NCBI GenBank assembly: GCA_002305265.1
Contig: DBQP01000002.1
Location: 1 to 37,864 of the forward strand
Direction: 5' to 3'
DNA length: 37,864 bases
DNA from: Prevotellaceae bacterium UBA1391
GTDB lineage: Bacteria; Bacteroidota; Bacteroidia; Bacteroidales; Bacteroidaceae
Under the pieces are notes generated by a model that saw nothing but the letters and a program-made list of their open reading frames with translations, searched no databases and was not told where the DNA came from. Below are positions 23,973 through 31,317 of this stretch, piece by piece. Position 1 is the first letter of the stretch; each line of letters begins with the position of its first letter. The translations under genes and the position numbers were made by a program.

Positions 23973-26156
23973 CTATGCGTTGGCCGTTTCGTTGGCGTCT
24001 TTGGTGGGTGCTTCGGTTTCGGGCTGAGAGGGTTTCGTGGGCGTTGGGGAGGCAGCAATTCCGCTCTCTCCTTGCTGCATTTGCTCTTTGGCTTTCTCCA
24101 CGACAGCATCAATGGCTTTCTGGCGCACGATGTCTTCGTTGACGTCGATATAGTCGAGATGCTGCGTGTCGGATGCTGCCTGATTGTTGCCGTCGGCCTT
24201 TGAGCTGGCCATGATCTCGTCGGCGCGAGACTGCCAGGGCCGTTTTCCGAAGATGCGTTCTACGTCTTCTGCGAAGATGACTTCTTTCTCGATGAGCAGC
24301 TGCGCCAATTCCGAGTGCCCCTCCTGGTGCTCCCGAAGGATGTTCTTGGCGCGCTCATACTGCTCGGCAATGAGCGTCTTGACTTCTTTGTCGATGATTT
24401 CCGCGGTGTGCTCGCTGTAGGGTTTTGAGAAACCGTATTCATCGTTGTTGTAGTAGCAGAGGTTGGGCAGCATGTCTCCCATTCCGGCATAAGCAATCAT
24501 CATGAACGAGCGTTTGGTAACCGTCTCCAAGTCGTTCATGGCCCCGGTTGAGATTCGCCCCAGACATACTTCCTCGGCGGCGCGTCCACCAAGGGTTGCA
24601 CATATCTCGTCGAGCATTTCTTCCTTCGTTGTGATTTGACGCTCTTCGGGCATATACCACGCCGCACCCAAAGCACGGCCACGCGGAACAATCGTCACCT
24701 TCACCAGCGGATTGGCATACTGGAGGAACCAAGAGATTGTGGCATGACCTGCCTCGTGCAGCGCAATCGTGCGCTTTTCGGCGTCTGTCATGACTTTGGT
24801 CTTCTTCTCAAGACCGCCGATGATGCGATCGACTGCATCGAGGAAGCACTGGCGGTCCACCCACTTCTTGTTGCCACGGGCGGCAATCAGCGCCGCCTCA
24901 TTGCAGACATTGGCAATGTCGGCTCCTGAGAATCCCGGCGTCTGACGTGCCAAAAGGTCGACATCGACCGTTTCATCTATCTTGATGGGGCGCAGGTGGA
25001 CGTTGAAGATGGCCTTTCTTTCTGTGACATCCGGAAGGTCGACATGTATCTGGCGGTCGAAGCGTCCGGCGCGCAGCAGCGCCTTGTCGAGTATGTCGGC
25101 ACGGTTGGTCGCTGCCAGAATGATGACGCCGCTGTTGGTGCCGAATCCGTCCATCTCCGTCAGCAACTGGTTCAGTGTGCTTTCCCGCTCGTCGTTTGAG
25201 CCCATGCTCGTGTTCTTGCTGCGCGCACGGCCGATGGCATCGATTTCGTCGATGAAGATGATGCATGGCGATTTCGCCTTCGCTTGCTGGAAGAGGTCGC
25301 GGACGCGGGATGCGCCGACACCGACGAACATCTCCACAAAGTCGGATCCGGACATGGAGAAGAAGGGCACGTCGGCTTCGCCTGCAACGGCTTTTGCCAG
25401 CAGCGTTTTTCCCGTTCCCGGAGGGCCTACGAGCAGTGCGCCTTTAGGAATTTTGCCTCCGAGCGTCGTGTATTTCTCCGGTTGCTTGAGGAAGTCAACG
25501 ATTTCCTGCACCTCCTGTTTGGCGCCGATCTGCCCGGCGACATCACGGAAGGTGACTTTCACTTGGTTTTTGCTGTCCTTCTCAAAGAGTTTTGCCTTCG
25601 ATTTCCCTACGTTGAAGATGCCTCCCATTCCTCCTGACGGGCCCTGCATGCGATTCATCAAGAAGTAGATGATCACGAAGAAGGTGATGATGGGAAGGAA
25701 CTGGACCAGTATGCGGAGAAAGGTGTTGCTGCTCTCCTGATACTCTACCTTGGCCGTCAGTTTTCCTTCGTCGCGCATCTGGTTGAGATATTCGTCGAGC
25801 ACCGACAGGCTTCCGATTTCAACAACGAGTTGCTTGCGGTCGCGATTGCTTTGGGCCACTTGTCCATAGATGTGTCGCTCGCCTTGCGTGTTCACTTCGA
25901 AAGTGAGCTCCATTTCTCCTTTGTCGATGAGAATCTTGCGTACGTAGCCGCTGTCTACGCATTCCTGGAAGTCCGAGAAAACGAGTTGTTGTTCGGCTCT
26001 CGAACTGCTATTGGGGAAGAATACGAAATAGATGAGTCCCATGATGAGCAGGAAGTAGAGCCACGTGAAGTTGAATCGGGGCCCGCGTGGTGTTTCTCCA
26101 CCGCGCTGATTGGAGTTTTCCTGCTCGTTGCTTTGGAAGTTATTTTGTCTGTTCAT
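23973..26156 (-). CDS. ftsH: ATP-dependent zinc metalloprotease FtsH
   Basis: 727 residues from ATG 26156. The N-terminus has a Gln/Asn-rich cytoplasmic stretch, a first membrane helix (WLYFLLIMGLIYFVFF), an extracytoplasmic domain and a second helix (QFLPIITFFVIIYFLM). The AAA module shows Walker A GPPGTGKT at residues 244-251, Walker B IIFIDEIDAIG and the SRH region. The zinc protease site HEAGH is at residues 467-471. The C-terminal tail (about 640-727) is charged and low-complexity. FtsH degrades misfolded membrane proteins and some regulators. It follows rsfS after 200 bases and precedes cdsA, a grouping common in Bacteroidetes. Confidence 0.97.
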   Translation of the reverse strand: MNRQNNFQSNEQENSNQRGGETPRGPRFNFTWLYFLLIMGLIYFVFFPNSSSRAEQQLVFSDFQECVDSGYVRKILIDKGEMELTFEVNTQGERHIYGQVAQSNRDRKQLVVEIGSLSVLDEYLNQMRDEGKLTAKVEYQESSNTFLRILVQFLPIITFFVIIYFLMNRMQGPSGGMGGIFNVGKSKAKLFEKDSKNQVKVTFRDVAGQIGAKQEVQEIVDFLKQPEKYTTLGGKIPKGALLVGPPGTGKTLLAKAVAGEADVPFFSMSGSDFVEMFVGVGASRVRDLFQQAKAKSPCIIFIDEIDAIGRARSKNTSMGSNDERESTLNQLLTEMDGFGTNSGVIILAATNRADILDKALLRAGRFDRQIHVDLPDVTERKAIFNVHLRPIKIDETVDVDLLARQTPGFSGADIANVCNEAALIAARGNKKWVDRQCFLDAVDRIIGGLEKKTKVMTDAEKRTIALHEAGHATISWFLQYANPLVKVTIVPRGRALGAAWYMPEERQITTKEEMLDEICATLGGRAAEEVCLGRISTGAMNDLETVTKRSFMMIAYAGMGDMLPNLCYYNNDEYGFSKPYSEHTAEIIDKEVKTLIAEQYERAKNILREHQEGHSELAQLLIEKEVIFAEDVERIFGKRPWQSRADEIMASSKADGNNQAASDTQHLDYIDVNEDIVRQKAIDAVVEKAKEQMQQGESGIAASPTPTKPSQPETEAPTKDANETANA

Positions 26157-26356
26157 ATTGTTTTCAAGGTGTGGCGTTTATGATGGAAATTCCCGCTGGA
26201 TTCGGTTTTTCCTTGCCCTACTGTTGCAGGATTTGCTGCTTCAGACAGTTTGTCTTTGCCGTGTCGGCAGGAGGCGCTGTGCGCCGTCATTGCCGGAGTT
26301 GATGCCCTTGTCGTGCTTCCGCCGCATGGGGGGCATTGTTGGTCCGCGTGTTGCGT

Positions 26357-26737
26357 TCAGTCTTCGTCTGCTATCTCCGTGATGACGGCGTCGTCCCACA
26401 GGTTGTCAACGTCGTAGAAGTTGCGGGCTTCGGGCTCAAAGACGTGCACGATGACGTCGGTGTAGTCCAGTGCCACCCAAATGGCGTTGCGCATTCCGGC
26501 TGTGTGCACGGGTTTCATGCCGATGTTTTTTCGTACGGTGTCCTCCACAGAGTTGCTGATGGCAGCCACTTGGATGGGGGTGTTGCCTTGGCAGACAACG
26601 ATGTAGTCAGTGATTGTGTCGTCGATATTGCGTAAGTCCAGCACTCGAATGCCTGTTCCTTTCTTTTCCTGGATGCCTGCAATGACTTGTTGCAGCAGTT
26701 CTTTGTTTTCGTCCTGAGTCTTCAAGATTGATGTCAT
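26357..26737 (-). CDS. rsfS: Ribosomal silencing factor RsfS (Iojap family)
   Basis: 126 residues from ATG 26737. RsfS binds ribosomal protein L14 and blocks subunit joining under nutrient limitation. Family features: KKGTGIRVLDLRNIDDTITDYIVVCQGNTPIQVAAIS (the conserved D-x-F/Y-V/I core), KPVHTAGMRNAIWVALDYTDVIVHVFEPEARNFYDVDNLWDDA (the D-Y-x-D-V-I-V-H-x-F motif and YxL-x-x-LW end). Length and motifs are standard. It is probably the first gene of the rsfS-ftsH-cdsA cluster, with a promoter about 60 bases upstream. Confidence 0.94.
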   Translation of the reverse strand: MTSILKTQDENKELLQQVIAGIQEKKGTGIRVLDLRNIDDTITDYIVVCQGNTPIQVAAISNSVEDTVRKNIGMKPVHTAGMRNAIWVALDYTDVIVHVFEPEARNFYDVDNLWDDAVITEIADED

Positions 26738-27039
26738 GTTTTGTGTATTCGGTTTGTGAGGCGAAGTGTCTCACACTTCATAGAAAGCTTTAAGTTGCAA
26801 AGATAAGACTTTTTTGTCAAACGTGGCAACGCAACTTGCGCTTTTAGTTTTTTTTACAGCTGGGAAATGTCTTTGCCTAATTTCTTGTGTTTTCGGCTCT
26901 TGCGGCAGGCGGACGGGTGTGTCACGCATGGTGTCTTCGTCGGGGCTACGCTGCCGCTGCACGCTTTTGGCGAGGTCGTTCCTTTTTGAGGTCGGAATCA
27001 GTCTGGGCTTGCGCTGCATTTTGCCTGCATCGCCGGGCC
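26738..27039. other. Spacer between rsfS and mtgA
   Basis: Contains the rsfS promoter at its left end; the rest (about 26830-27039) shows no gene, hairpin with T tract or repeat that I can identify. Confidence 0.4.
26798..26829 (-). promoter_or_regulatory. Promoter of rsfS
   Basis: On the minus strand TTGC (26829-26826), 20 bases, TATCTTTG (26805-26798), close to the Bacteroidetes consensus. Confidence 0.6.
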
Positions 27040-27756
27040 TCAGTCTTCCTTGGCTTCGTCCTCTCCTCTTACGGGGAATGCTCCGAGGTTGCGCATCTGC
27101 CGCATGATCTGCGTCTGCCGGCGGTACATGTATGACGAAGGATTTGCGCTGTCGAACCTGAGCGGATTGGGAAGCGTGGCTGCAATCAGCGCGCATTGCT
27201 GCCTGGATAGAGCCTCGGCCGAGCATCCGAAGTGCTCGCGCGCCACAGCTTCGGCACCATAGATGCCGTCGCCCATCTCGATGGAGTTCAGATACACCTC
27301 CATGATGCGTTGCTTGCTCCAGAGTGTCTCGATGAGCACCGTGAAGTAGACTTCCATTCCTTTGCGGAGCCATGTCGAGCTGGGCCAGAGGAATACGTTC
27401 TTCGCGGTCTGCTGGCTGATGGTGCTGGCGCCCCGTGTCCGTCCGCCTCTTTGGGCCTCGTCGATTGCCTGCTTGATGGCGTCAAAGTCGAATCCGTGGT
27501 GTTTCAGGAAGTTCTGGTCCTCGCTTGCCCACACGGCTTGCGGCAGGCTGGCCGAGATGGATTCGAGCGGAACCCAGTCGTGCACGAGTCTGATTTCCCG
27601 TCCGTCGGCCACTTGCTGCCCGCACCGGATGAGCATGAGGGGTGTGATCGGAACGGGGAGGAAGCGGTAGAGGATGACAGCCAGGATGGAGGAGCCGAAG
27701 AATGCGATCAGCGTCCATTTGACGACGGTGCCGAGTCTGCGGAAGAAAATGTGCAT
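27040..27756 (-). CDS. mtgA: Monofunctional peptidoglycan transglycosylase
   Basis: 238 residues from ATG 27756, starting MHIFFRRLGTVVKWTLIAFF; the longer in-frame form reaches into the neighbour's terminator and is rejected. A single N-terminal membrane helix (about 13-32) anchors a GT51 domain. WASEDQNFLKHHGFD carries the catalytic Glu79, followed by the GT51 blocks RGASTISQQTAKNVFLW and KQRIMEVYLNSIEMGDGIYGAEAVARE, where the second glutamate lies. There is no transpeptidase domain, so it only polymerises glycan strands. It lies downstream of the OmpA-like gene in the same direction, but an intrinsic terminator separates them. Confidence 0.95.
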   Translation of the reverse strand: MHIFFRRLGTVVKWTLIAFFGSSILAVILYRFLPVPITPLMLIRCGQQVADGREIRLVHDWVPLESISASLPQAVWASEDQNFLKHHGFDFDAIKQAIDEAQRGGRTRGASTISQQTAKNVFLWPSSTWLRKGMEVYFTVLIETLWSKQRIMEVYLNSIEMGDGIYGAEAVAREHFGCSAEALSRQQCALIAATLPNPLRFDSANPSSYMYRRQTQIMRQMRNLGAFPVRGEDEAKED

Positions 27757-27784
27757 TGTGTTGTGGTGGAGTAGGGGTTTTATT

Positions 27785-27843
27785 TCAAAAAGTGCGCACA
27801 ATCCCCTTCTCTGGCCGGAAGGTCAGTGGTGAAGATTGTGCGC
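27785..27843 (-). terminator. Intrinsic terminator after the OmpA-family gene
   Basis: On the minus strand GCGCACAATC and GATTGTGCGC form a 10-bp stem with a 30-base, partly structured loop, followed by ACTTTTTG. It lies about 60 bases after the stop. Confidence 0.75.
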
Positions 27844-27902
27844 TTGATGGGGTGTTCAGACGCTTGTCCGGCAGTCGTGCCGGCGGCGTAGGTCGTTATC
27901 TA

Positions 27903-28622
27903 TTATTGGAGCGTGCCGTTCTCTGCAGCCTGAATCATGGCCTGCGATGCGTAGAGGTAGATTTCCACGCGGCGGTTCTGCTCACGTCCGCTGGCTGTTG
28001 CGTTGTCAGCCACCGGGTTGCTCTCGCCAAGACCGGCGACGCTCTTGATCTGCGAGCTGCTGACGCCCTGGCCGAGCAGATAGCTGCTCACGCTGTTGGC
28101 GCGCTGGAGAGAGAGTTGCTGGTTCTTCTCGGCGCTCTGAGCGGCTGTCGAGTTCTTCCAGCCCTGGTTGTCGGTGTATCCCTGGATGGCTACGTCCATA
28201 TCGGTGTTGGCCTTCAGCACGTTGTTGGCAAACTGCGTGAGCGAGGATTTGGCTGAGCTCTGCAGCGTGGAGCTGCCAGTGGAGAAGAGGATGCCAGAGT
28301 CGAATGTCACCTTCACGGCCTGTAGTCCGTTGGCGTCGGTGATGGACTCTACCTCTGCGTTCTTCACAGCCTCTGCTGCGGCCTTGGCCTTGTCCATTTT
28401 CTTGCCGATGAGCACGCCTGCACCTGTGCCGACAGCGCCGCCGATGGCTGCGCCGATGACTGTGCCTTTGGCGTCCTTGCCGATCATGTTGCCGATGATG
28501 CCACCGAGCACGGCACCTGCGCCGCCGCCGATGAGGCCGCCCTTAGTCGTGTTAGATGCGTTGCAGGCAGAAAGCAGGATAATTGCTGCTAAAGCAAATA
28601 CGTTCAGTTTCAGTAATTTCAT
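27903..28622 (-). CDS. OmpA-family lipoprotein with glycine-zipper region
   Basis: 239 residues from ATG 28622. A lipoprotein signal ends in LLSAC (Cys20). Residues about 28-75 are a glycine zipper with alternating Gly/Ala/Ile (GGLIGGGAGAVLGGIIG, GTVIGAAIGGAVG) that may insert in or pack against membrane. The C-terminal half is an OmpA-like peptidoglycan-binding domain: VTFDSGILFSTGSSTL, VAIQGYTDNQG, RANSVSSYLLGQGV, GLGESNPVADN and GREQNRRVEIYLY, where the conserved Asp and Arg bind diaminopimelate. It probably tethers the outer membrane to the wall. It is divergent from proS, with its own -7 element and terminator. Confidence 0.92.
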   Translation of the reverse strand: MKLLKLNVFALAAIILLSACNASNTTKGGLIGGGAGAVLGGIIGNMIGKDAKGTVIGAAIGGAVGTGAGVLIGKKMDKAKAAAEAVKNAEVESITDANGLQAVKVTFDSGILFSTGSSTLQSSAKSSLTQFANNVLKANTDMDVAIQGYTDNQGWKNSTAAQSAEKNQQLSLQRANSVSSYLLGQGVSSSQIKSVAGLGESNPVADNATASGREQNRRVEIYLYASQAMIQAAENGTLQ

Positions 28623-28688
28623 TTTTTGTGTATTTAAAAAGTGTTGGTAATTGAATTCCGTAATCCGGGTTTTCTTCTCTTTTACGTG

Positions 28689-28696
28689 CAAAGTTA
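28689..28696 (-). promoter_or_regulatory. -7 element of the OmpA-family gene
   Basis: TAACTTTG on the minus strand, 67 bases upstream of the ATG, matches TAnnTTTG; the -33 position is not consensus. Confidence 0.5.
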
Positions 28697-28739
28697 TGTT
28701 TTCTTTCTGATATTAGTCCCCTAAAACCAAAAAAAACAG

Positions 28740-28747
28740 TAAATTTG
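28740..28747 (+). promoter_or_regulatory. -7 element of proS
   Basis: TAAATTTG matches TAnnTTTG, 80 bases upstream of the proS ATG in an AT-rich stretch. No -33 TTTG at usual spacing. Confidence 0.45.
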
Positions 28748-28826
28748 CAAACATTTTTGACTTTATTGGAAAAAAGGTGGACGCTCAGTCGCCGTGTTTC
28801 TTTCGTTAACAATCAAAATATAAAGA

Positions 28827-30308
28827 ATGGCAATCGAACTTAAAGAGTTGACAAAGCGTAGTGTCAACTATTCCGAGTGGTACAATCAGCTCGTCGTGAA
28901 GGCCGACCTGGCCGAGCAGAGCGATGTGCGCGGATGTATGGTGATCAAGCCCTATGGCTATGCCATCTGGGAGAAGATGCAGCGTATTCTCGACGACATG
29001 TTCAAGCAGACCGGCGTGCAGAATGCCTATTTCCCGCTGCTCATCCCGAAGTCCTTCCTCAGCCGCGAGGCGGAGCACGTGGAGGGCTTTGCCAAGGAGT
29101 GCGCCGTCGTCACCCACTATCGCCTCAAGACCAACGAGACGCACGATGGCGTCGTGGTGGATTCTGCGGCCAAGCTCGACGAGGAGCTCATCATTCGTCC
29201 GACGAGCGAGACCATCATCTGGAATACATATAAGAACTGGATCAAGTCCTACCGCGACCTTCCTCTGCTCTGCAACCAGTGGTGCAACGTCATGCGCTGG
29301 GAGATGCGCACCCGCCTTTTCCTCCGCACCTCGGAGTTTCTCTGGCAGGAGGGCCACACGGCGCATGCCACGCGTGAGGAGGCCGAAGAGCGCGCACGCC
29401 TCATGCTGCGCGTCTATGCCGAGTTTGCCGAGAAATACATGGCCGTCCCCGTCATCCAGGGCGTCAAGAGCGAGACGGAGCGTTTCGCAGGTGCGCTCGA
29501 CACCTACACCATCGAGGCCATGATGCAGGATGGCAAGGCGCTCCAGAGCGGCACGAGCCACTTCCTCGGCCAGAACTTCGGCAAGGCCTTCGACGTGCAG
29601 TTCCTCAACAAGGACAACAAGCCGGAATATGCCTGGGCCACCTCCTGGGGCGTCAGCACGCGCCTGATGGGTGCGCTCATCATGACGCACTCCGACGACA
29701 ACGGCCTCGTCCTGCCCCCGGCGCTCGCGCCCATCCAGGTGGTCATCGTGCCCATCTACAAGAATGCCGAGCAGCTGGAGCAGATCTCCCAGCGCGTCCA
29801 GTCGATTCAGGAGAATCTCCGTCAGGCCGGCATCAGTGTGAAATACGACGACGCCGACAACAAGCGTCCGGGCTTCAAGTTTGCCGACTATGAGCTCAAG
29901 GGTGTGCCTGTGCGTCTTGTCATTGGCGCGCGCGACCTCGAGAACGGTACGGTCGAGGTGATGCGCCGCGACACGCTGGAGAAAGAGACGCTGCCGCTCG
30001 ACGGCATCGAGGCCCGCGTGCAGCAACTGCTCGACGACATGCAGCAGAACATCTATCGGAAGGCCGTCGACTACCGCGATGCACGCATCTATGAGTGCGA
30101 CGACTACGAGGAGTTCAAGCAGAAGGTGAAGCAGGGTGGATTCTTCCTCTGCCATTGGGACGGCACGGCAGAGACGGAGGCCCGCATCAAGGAAGAGACA
30201 CAGGCCACGATCCGCTGCGTGCCCTACGGCTACGAGCAGACGCCAGGCGTCGACATGGTGAGCGGAAAGCCCGCCAAGTGCCGTGTCATCATTGCGCGTG
30301 CCTATTGA
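28827..30308 (+). CDS. proS: Prolyl-tRNA synthetase (archaeal/eukaryotic type)
   Basis: 493 residues from ATG 28827. This is the short ProS form without the YbaK-like editing insertion of E. coli-type enzymes. Class II motifs: motif 2 region RPTSETIIWNTYKNWIKSYRDLPLL followed by RTRLFLRTSEFLWQEGHTAH, and SGTSHFLGQNFGKAFD near motif 3. An anticodon-binding domain (about 285-400: IQVVIVPIYKN, GISVKYDDADNKRPGFKFADYELKGVPVRLVIG) is followed by the C-terminal zinc-domain-like end with SGKPAKCRVIIARAY. The archaeal type is normal in Bacteroidetes. It is monocistronic, with a terminator downstream. Confidence 0.97.
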   Translation: MAIELKELTKRSVNYSEWYNQLVVKADLAEQSDVRGCMVIKPYGYAIWEKMQRILDDMFKQTGVQNAYFPLLIPKSFLSREAEHVEGFAKECAVVTHYRLKTNETHDGVVVDSAAKLDEELIIRPTSETIIWNTYKNWIKSYRDLPLLCNQWCNVMRWEMRTRLFLRTSEFLWQEGHTAHATREEAEERARLMLRVYAEFAEKYMAVPVIQGVKSETERFAGALDTYTIEAMMQDGKALQSGTSHFLGQNFGKAFDVQFLNKDNKPEYAWATSWGVSTRLMGALIMTHSDDNGLVLPPALAPIQVVIVPIYKNAEQLEQISQRVQSIQENLRQAGISVKYDDADNKRPGFKFADYELKGVPVRLVIGARDLENGTVEVMRRDTLEKETLPLDGIEARVQQLLDDMQQNIYRKAVDYRDARIYECDDYEEFKQKVKQGGFFLCHWDGTAETEARIKEETQATIRCVPYGYEQTPGVDMVSGKPAKCRVIIARAY

Positions 30309-30369
30309 TGTCGAGTGGCTGTTGGCCTACTCGTTGCGCAGGCCTGCATGGGCTGCGCCTTCAGTTTTC

Positions 30370-30418
30370 TTTCGGCTGCAAGCGGATGTGCTCCGTCTTG
30401 CAGCCGAATTGTTTTTCG
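30370..30418 (+). terminator. Intrinsic terminator of proS
   Basis: TTCGGCTGCAAG (30371-30382) and CTTGCAGCCGAA (30397-30408) form a perfect 12-bp stem, followed by TTGTTTTT. It begins about 60 bases after the stop. Confidence 0.88.
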
Positions 30419-30866
30419 TTCGGTCCGGTCGGCGCACTGCAGGCCGGCCCGCTTGCTTTCGGAGCCTATGCCTTTTCAGCGTCCGCTATCATCCATGCTG
30501 CCTGCATTTGCAATCGAAGCCGCTCGCTGCCGCCGACGCTCGTTTGAGGATGGCGGAAACGACTGCGTTCGTTTTCAAAAACGACTGCGTTCGTTTTCGA
30601 AAATGACTGCGTTCGTTTTTTCGGGAAGTTGTCGCTTCCGCTGGCCGGTGAGGCTGTCTGTCTCGGTGGTGGCGGCGTACAAGCCGTGAGGCGCTGTCGG
30701 GGCTTTCCTCTCACGAGGAAGTGGGGCGGGCCCCGTGCCGTGGGAGTGTCGCGTTCGTGCGCTTGCACATTTGAAACATTCGTGAGTAATTTGCTTGTAA
30801 AAAGTAATCGCAAGTGTGCAATTTATTCGAAAATGTAAGGATGAATGAAAATATGTGGCGCGATTG
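30419..30866. other. Spacer between the proS terminator and the ilv promoter
   Basis: GC-rich then AT-rich sequence with the 22-bp array at 30561-30620. No coding signal; the open frames here translate the repeats and have no family resemblance. Confidence 0.5.
30561..30620. repeat. Dispersed 22-bp tandem repeat, locus D (3 units)
   Basis: GACTGCGTTCGTTTT starts at 30561, 30583 and 30605, exactly 22 bases apart. The core is identical to locus A, 27.5 kb away, and in the same orientation; the A-rich arms differ between units. Confidence 0.9.
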
Positions 30867-30898
30867 TTTGGCAATGTACAACAGATTGCTTACCTTTG
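30867..30898 (+). promoter_or_regulatory. Promoter of the ilv operon
   Basis: TTTG (30867-30870), 20 bases, TACCTTTG (30891-30898): a full-consensus Bacteroidetes promoter. The predicted leader before ilvD is about 410 bases. Confidence 0.8.
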
Positions 30899-31079
30899 CA
30901 GCGTGAAATCAGTGCCGTCGGCGGCTGCCCGCATCGCCATGATGTCGGTCGGCAGACGTCTCTTCGGAGGCGCATTGGCTGGGAACGTCCGCGAAGGCGG
31001 CACGGCAGGATGCACATGGCGGTCGGGGCTGAGGCCATGCCGCATATCAACTCAAATAGTAAACCCAACGTTTTGACTC

Positions 31080-31184
31080 ATGAGATTCAGCTCAGTCGTC
31101 GTCATTAGCTCTCTCGTCCTTGTACGAGTCATTGGCAGCGAGAACCAGCGTTCTTGTCGCAAGATGTTGCGCGCGATGAATTGA
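31080..31184 (+). CDS. ilv operon leader peptide rich in Val, Ile and Leu
   Basis: A 34-codon ORF from ATG 31080. Residues 6-18 read VVVISSLVLVRVI, with 10 of 13 residues branched-chain (6 Val, 2 Ile, 2 Leu), the hallmark of leader peptides controlling ilv operons. It lies between a consensus promoter and an intrinsic terminator (31210-31243), ahead of ilvD. The later part of the ORF encodes a small hairpin (TCTTG 31152-31156 with CAAGA 31160-31164). That segment's GCAAGA could instead pair with TCTTGC (31214-31219) in the terminator stem. Stalling at Val/Ile/Leu codons could thus switch terminator formation. The function is inferred from composition and position. No Shine-Dalgarno is visible. 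Confidence 0.75.
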   Translation: MRFSSVVVISSLVLVRVIGSENQRSCRKMLRAMN

Positions 31185-31209
31185 ATCTATGACGGATTGA
31201 ATACAAAGG

Positions 31210-31243
31210 CCTTTCTTGCAGACAGTGAGAGAGGTTTTTTTAT
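31210..31243 (+). terminator. Intrinsic terminator in the ilv leader (attenuator)
   Basis: CCTTTCTT (31210-31217), a 9-base loop and GAGAGAGG (31227-31234) pair with two G-U pairs and are followed by seven T. It lies 26 bases after the leader-peptide stop and 75 bases before ilvD. It is moderately stable, as expected for a regulated terminator. Confidence 0.7.
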
Positions 31244-31317
31244 TACCCTGAACCCAAGGGACAACGGGCATGCAGCAGCATGTGCGGGAAACGTAAACAA
31301 AAAAACACCATCAGAAT

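Noticed and set aside
28806..30155. Long open frame antisense to proS (about 450 codons)
   Set aside because: It mirrors a secure proS gene, has no recognisable domain, and is explained by GC-rich third positions of the sense gene keeping the reverse frame open.
30905..31079. Additional gene or riboswitch in the first part of the ilv leader
   Set aside because: No conserved aptamer was recognised and open frames lack family features; the leader ORF further on explains the regulatory role.
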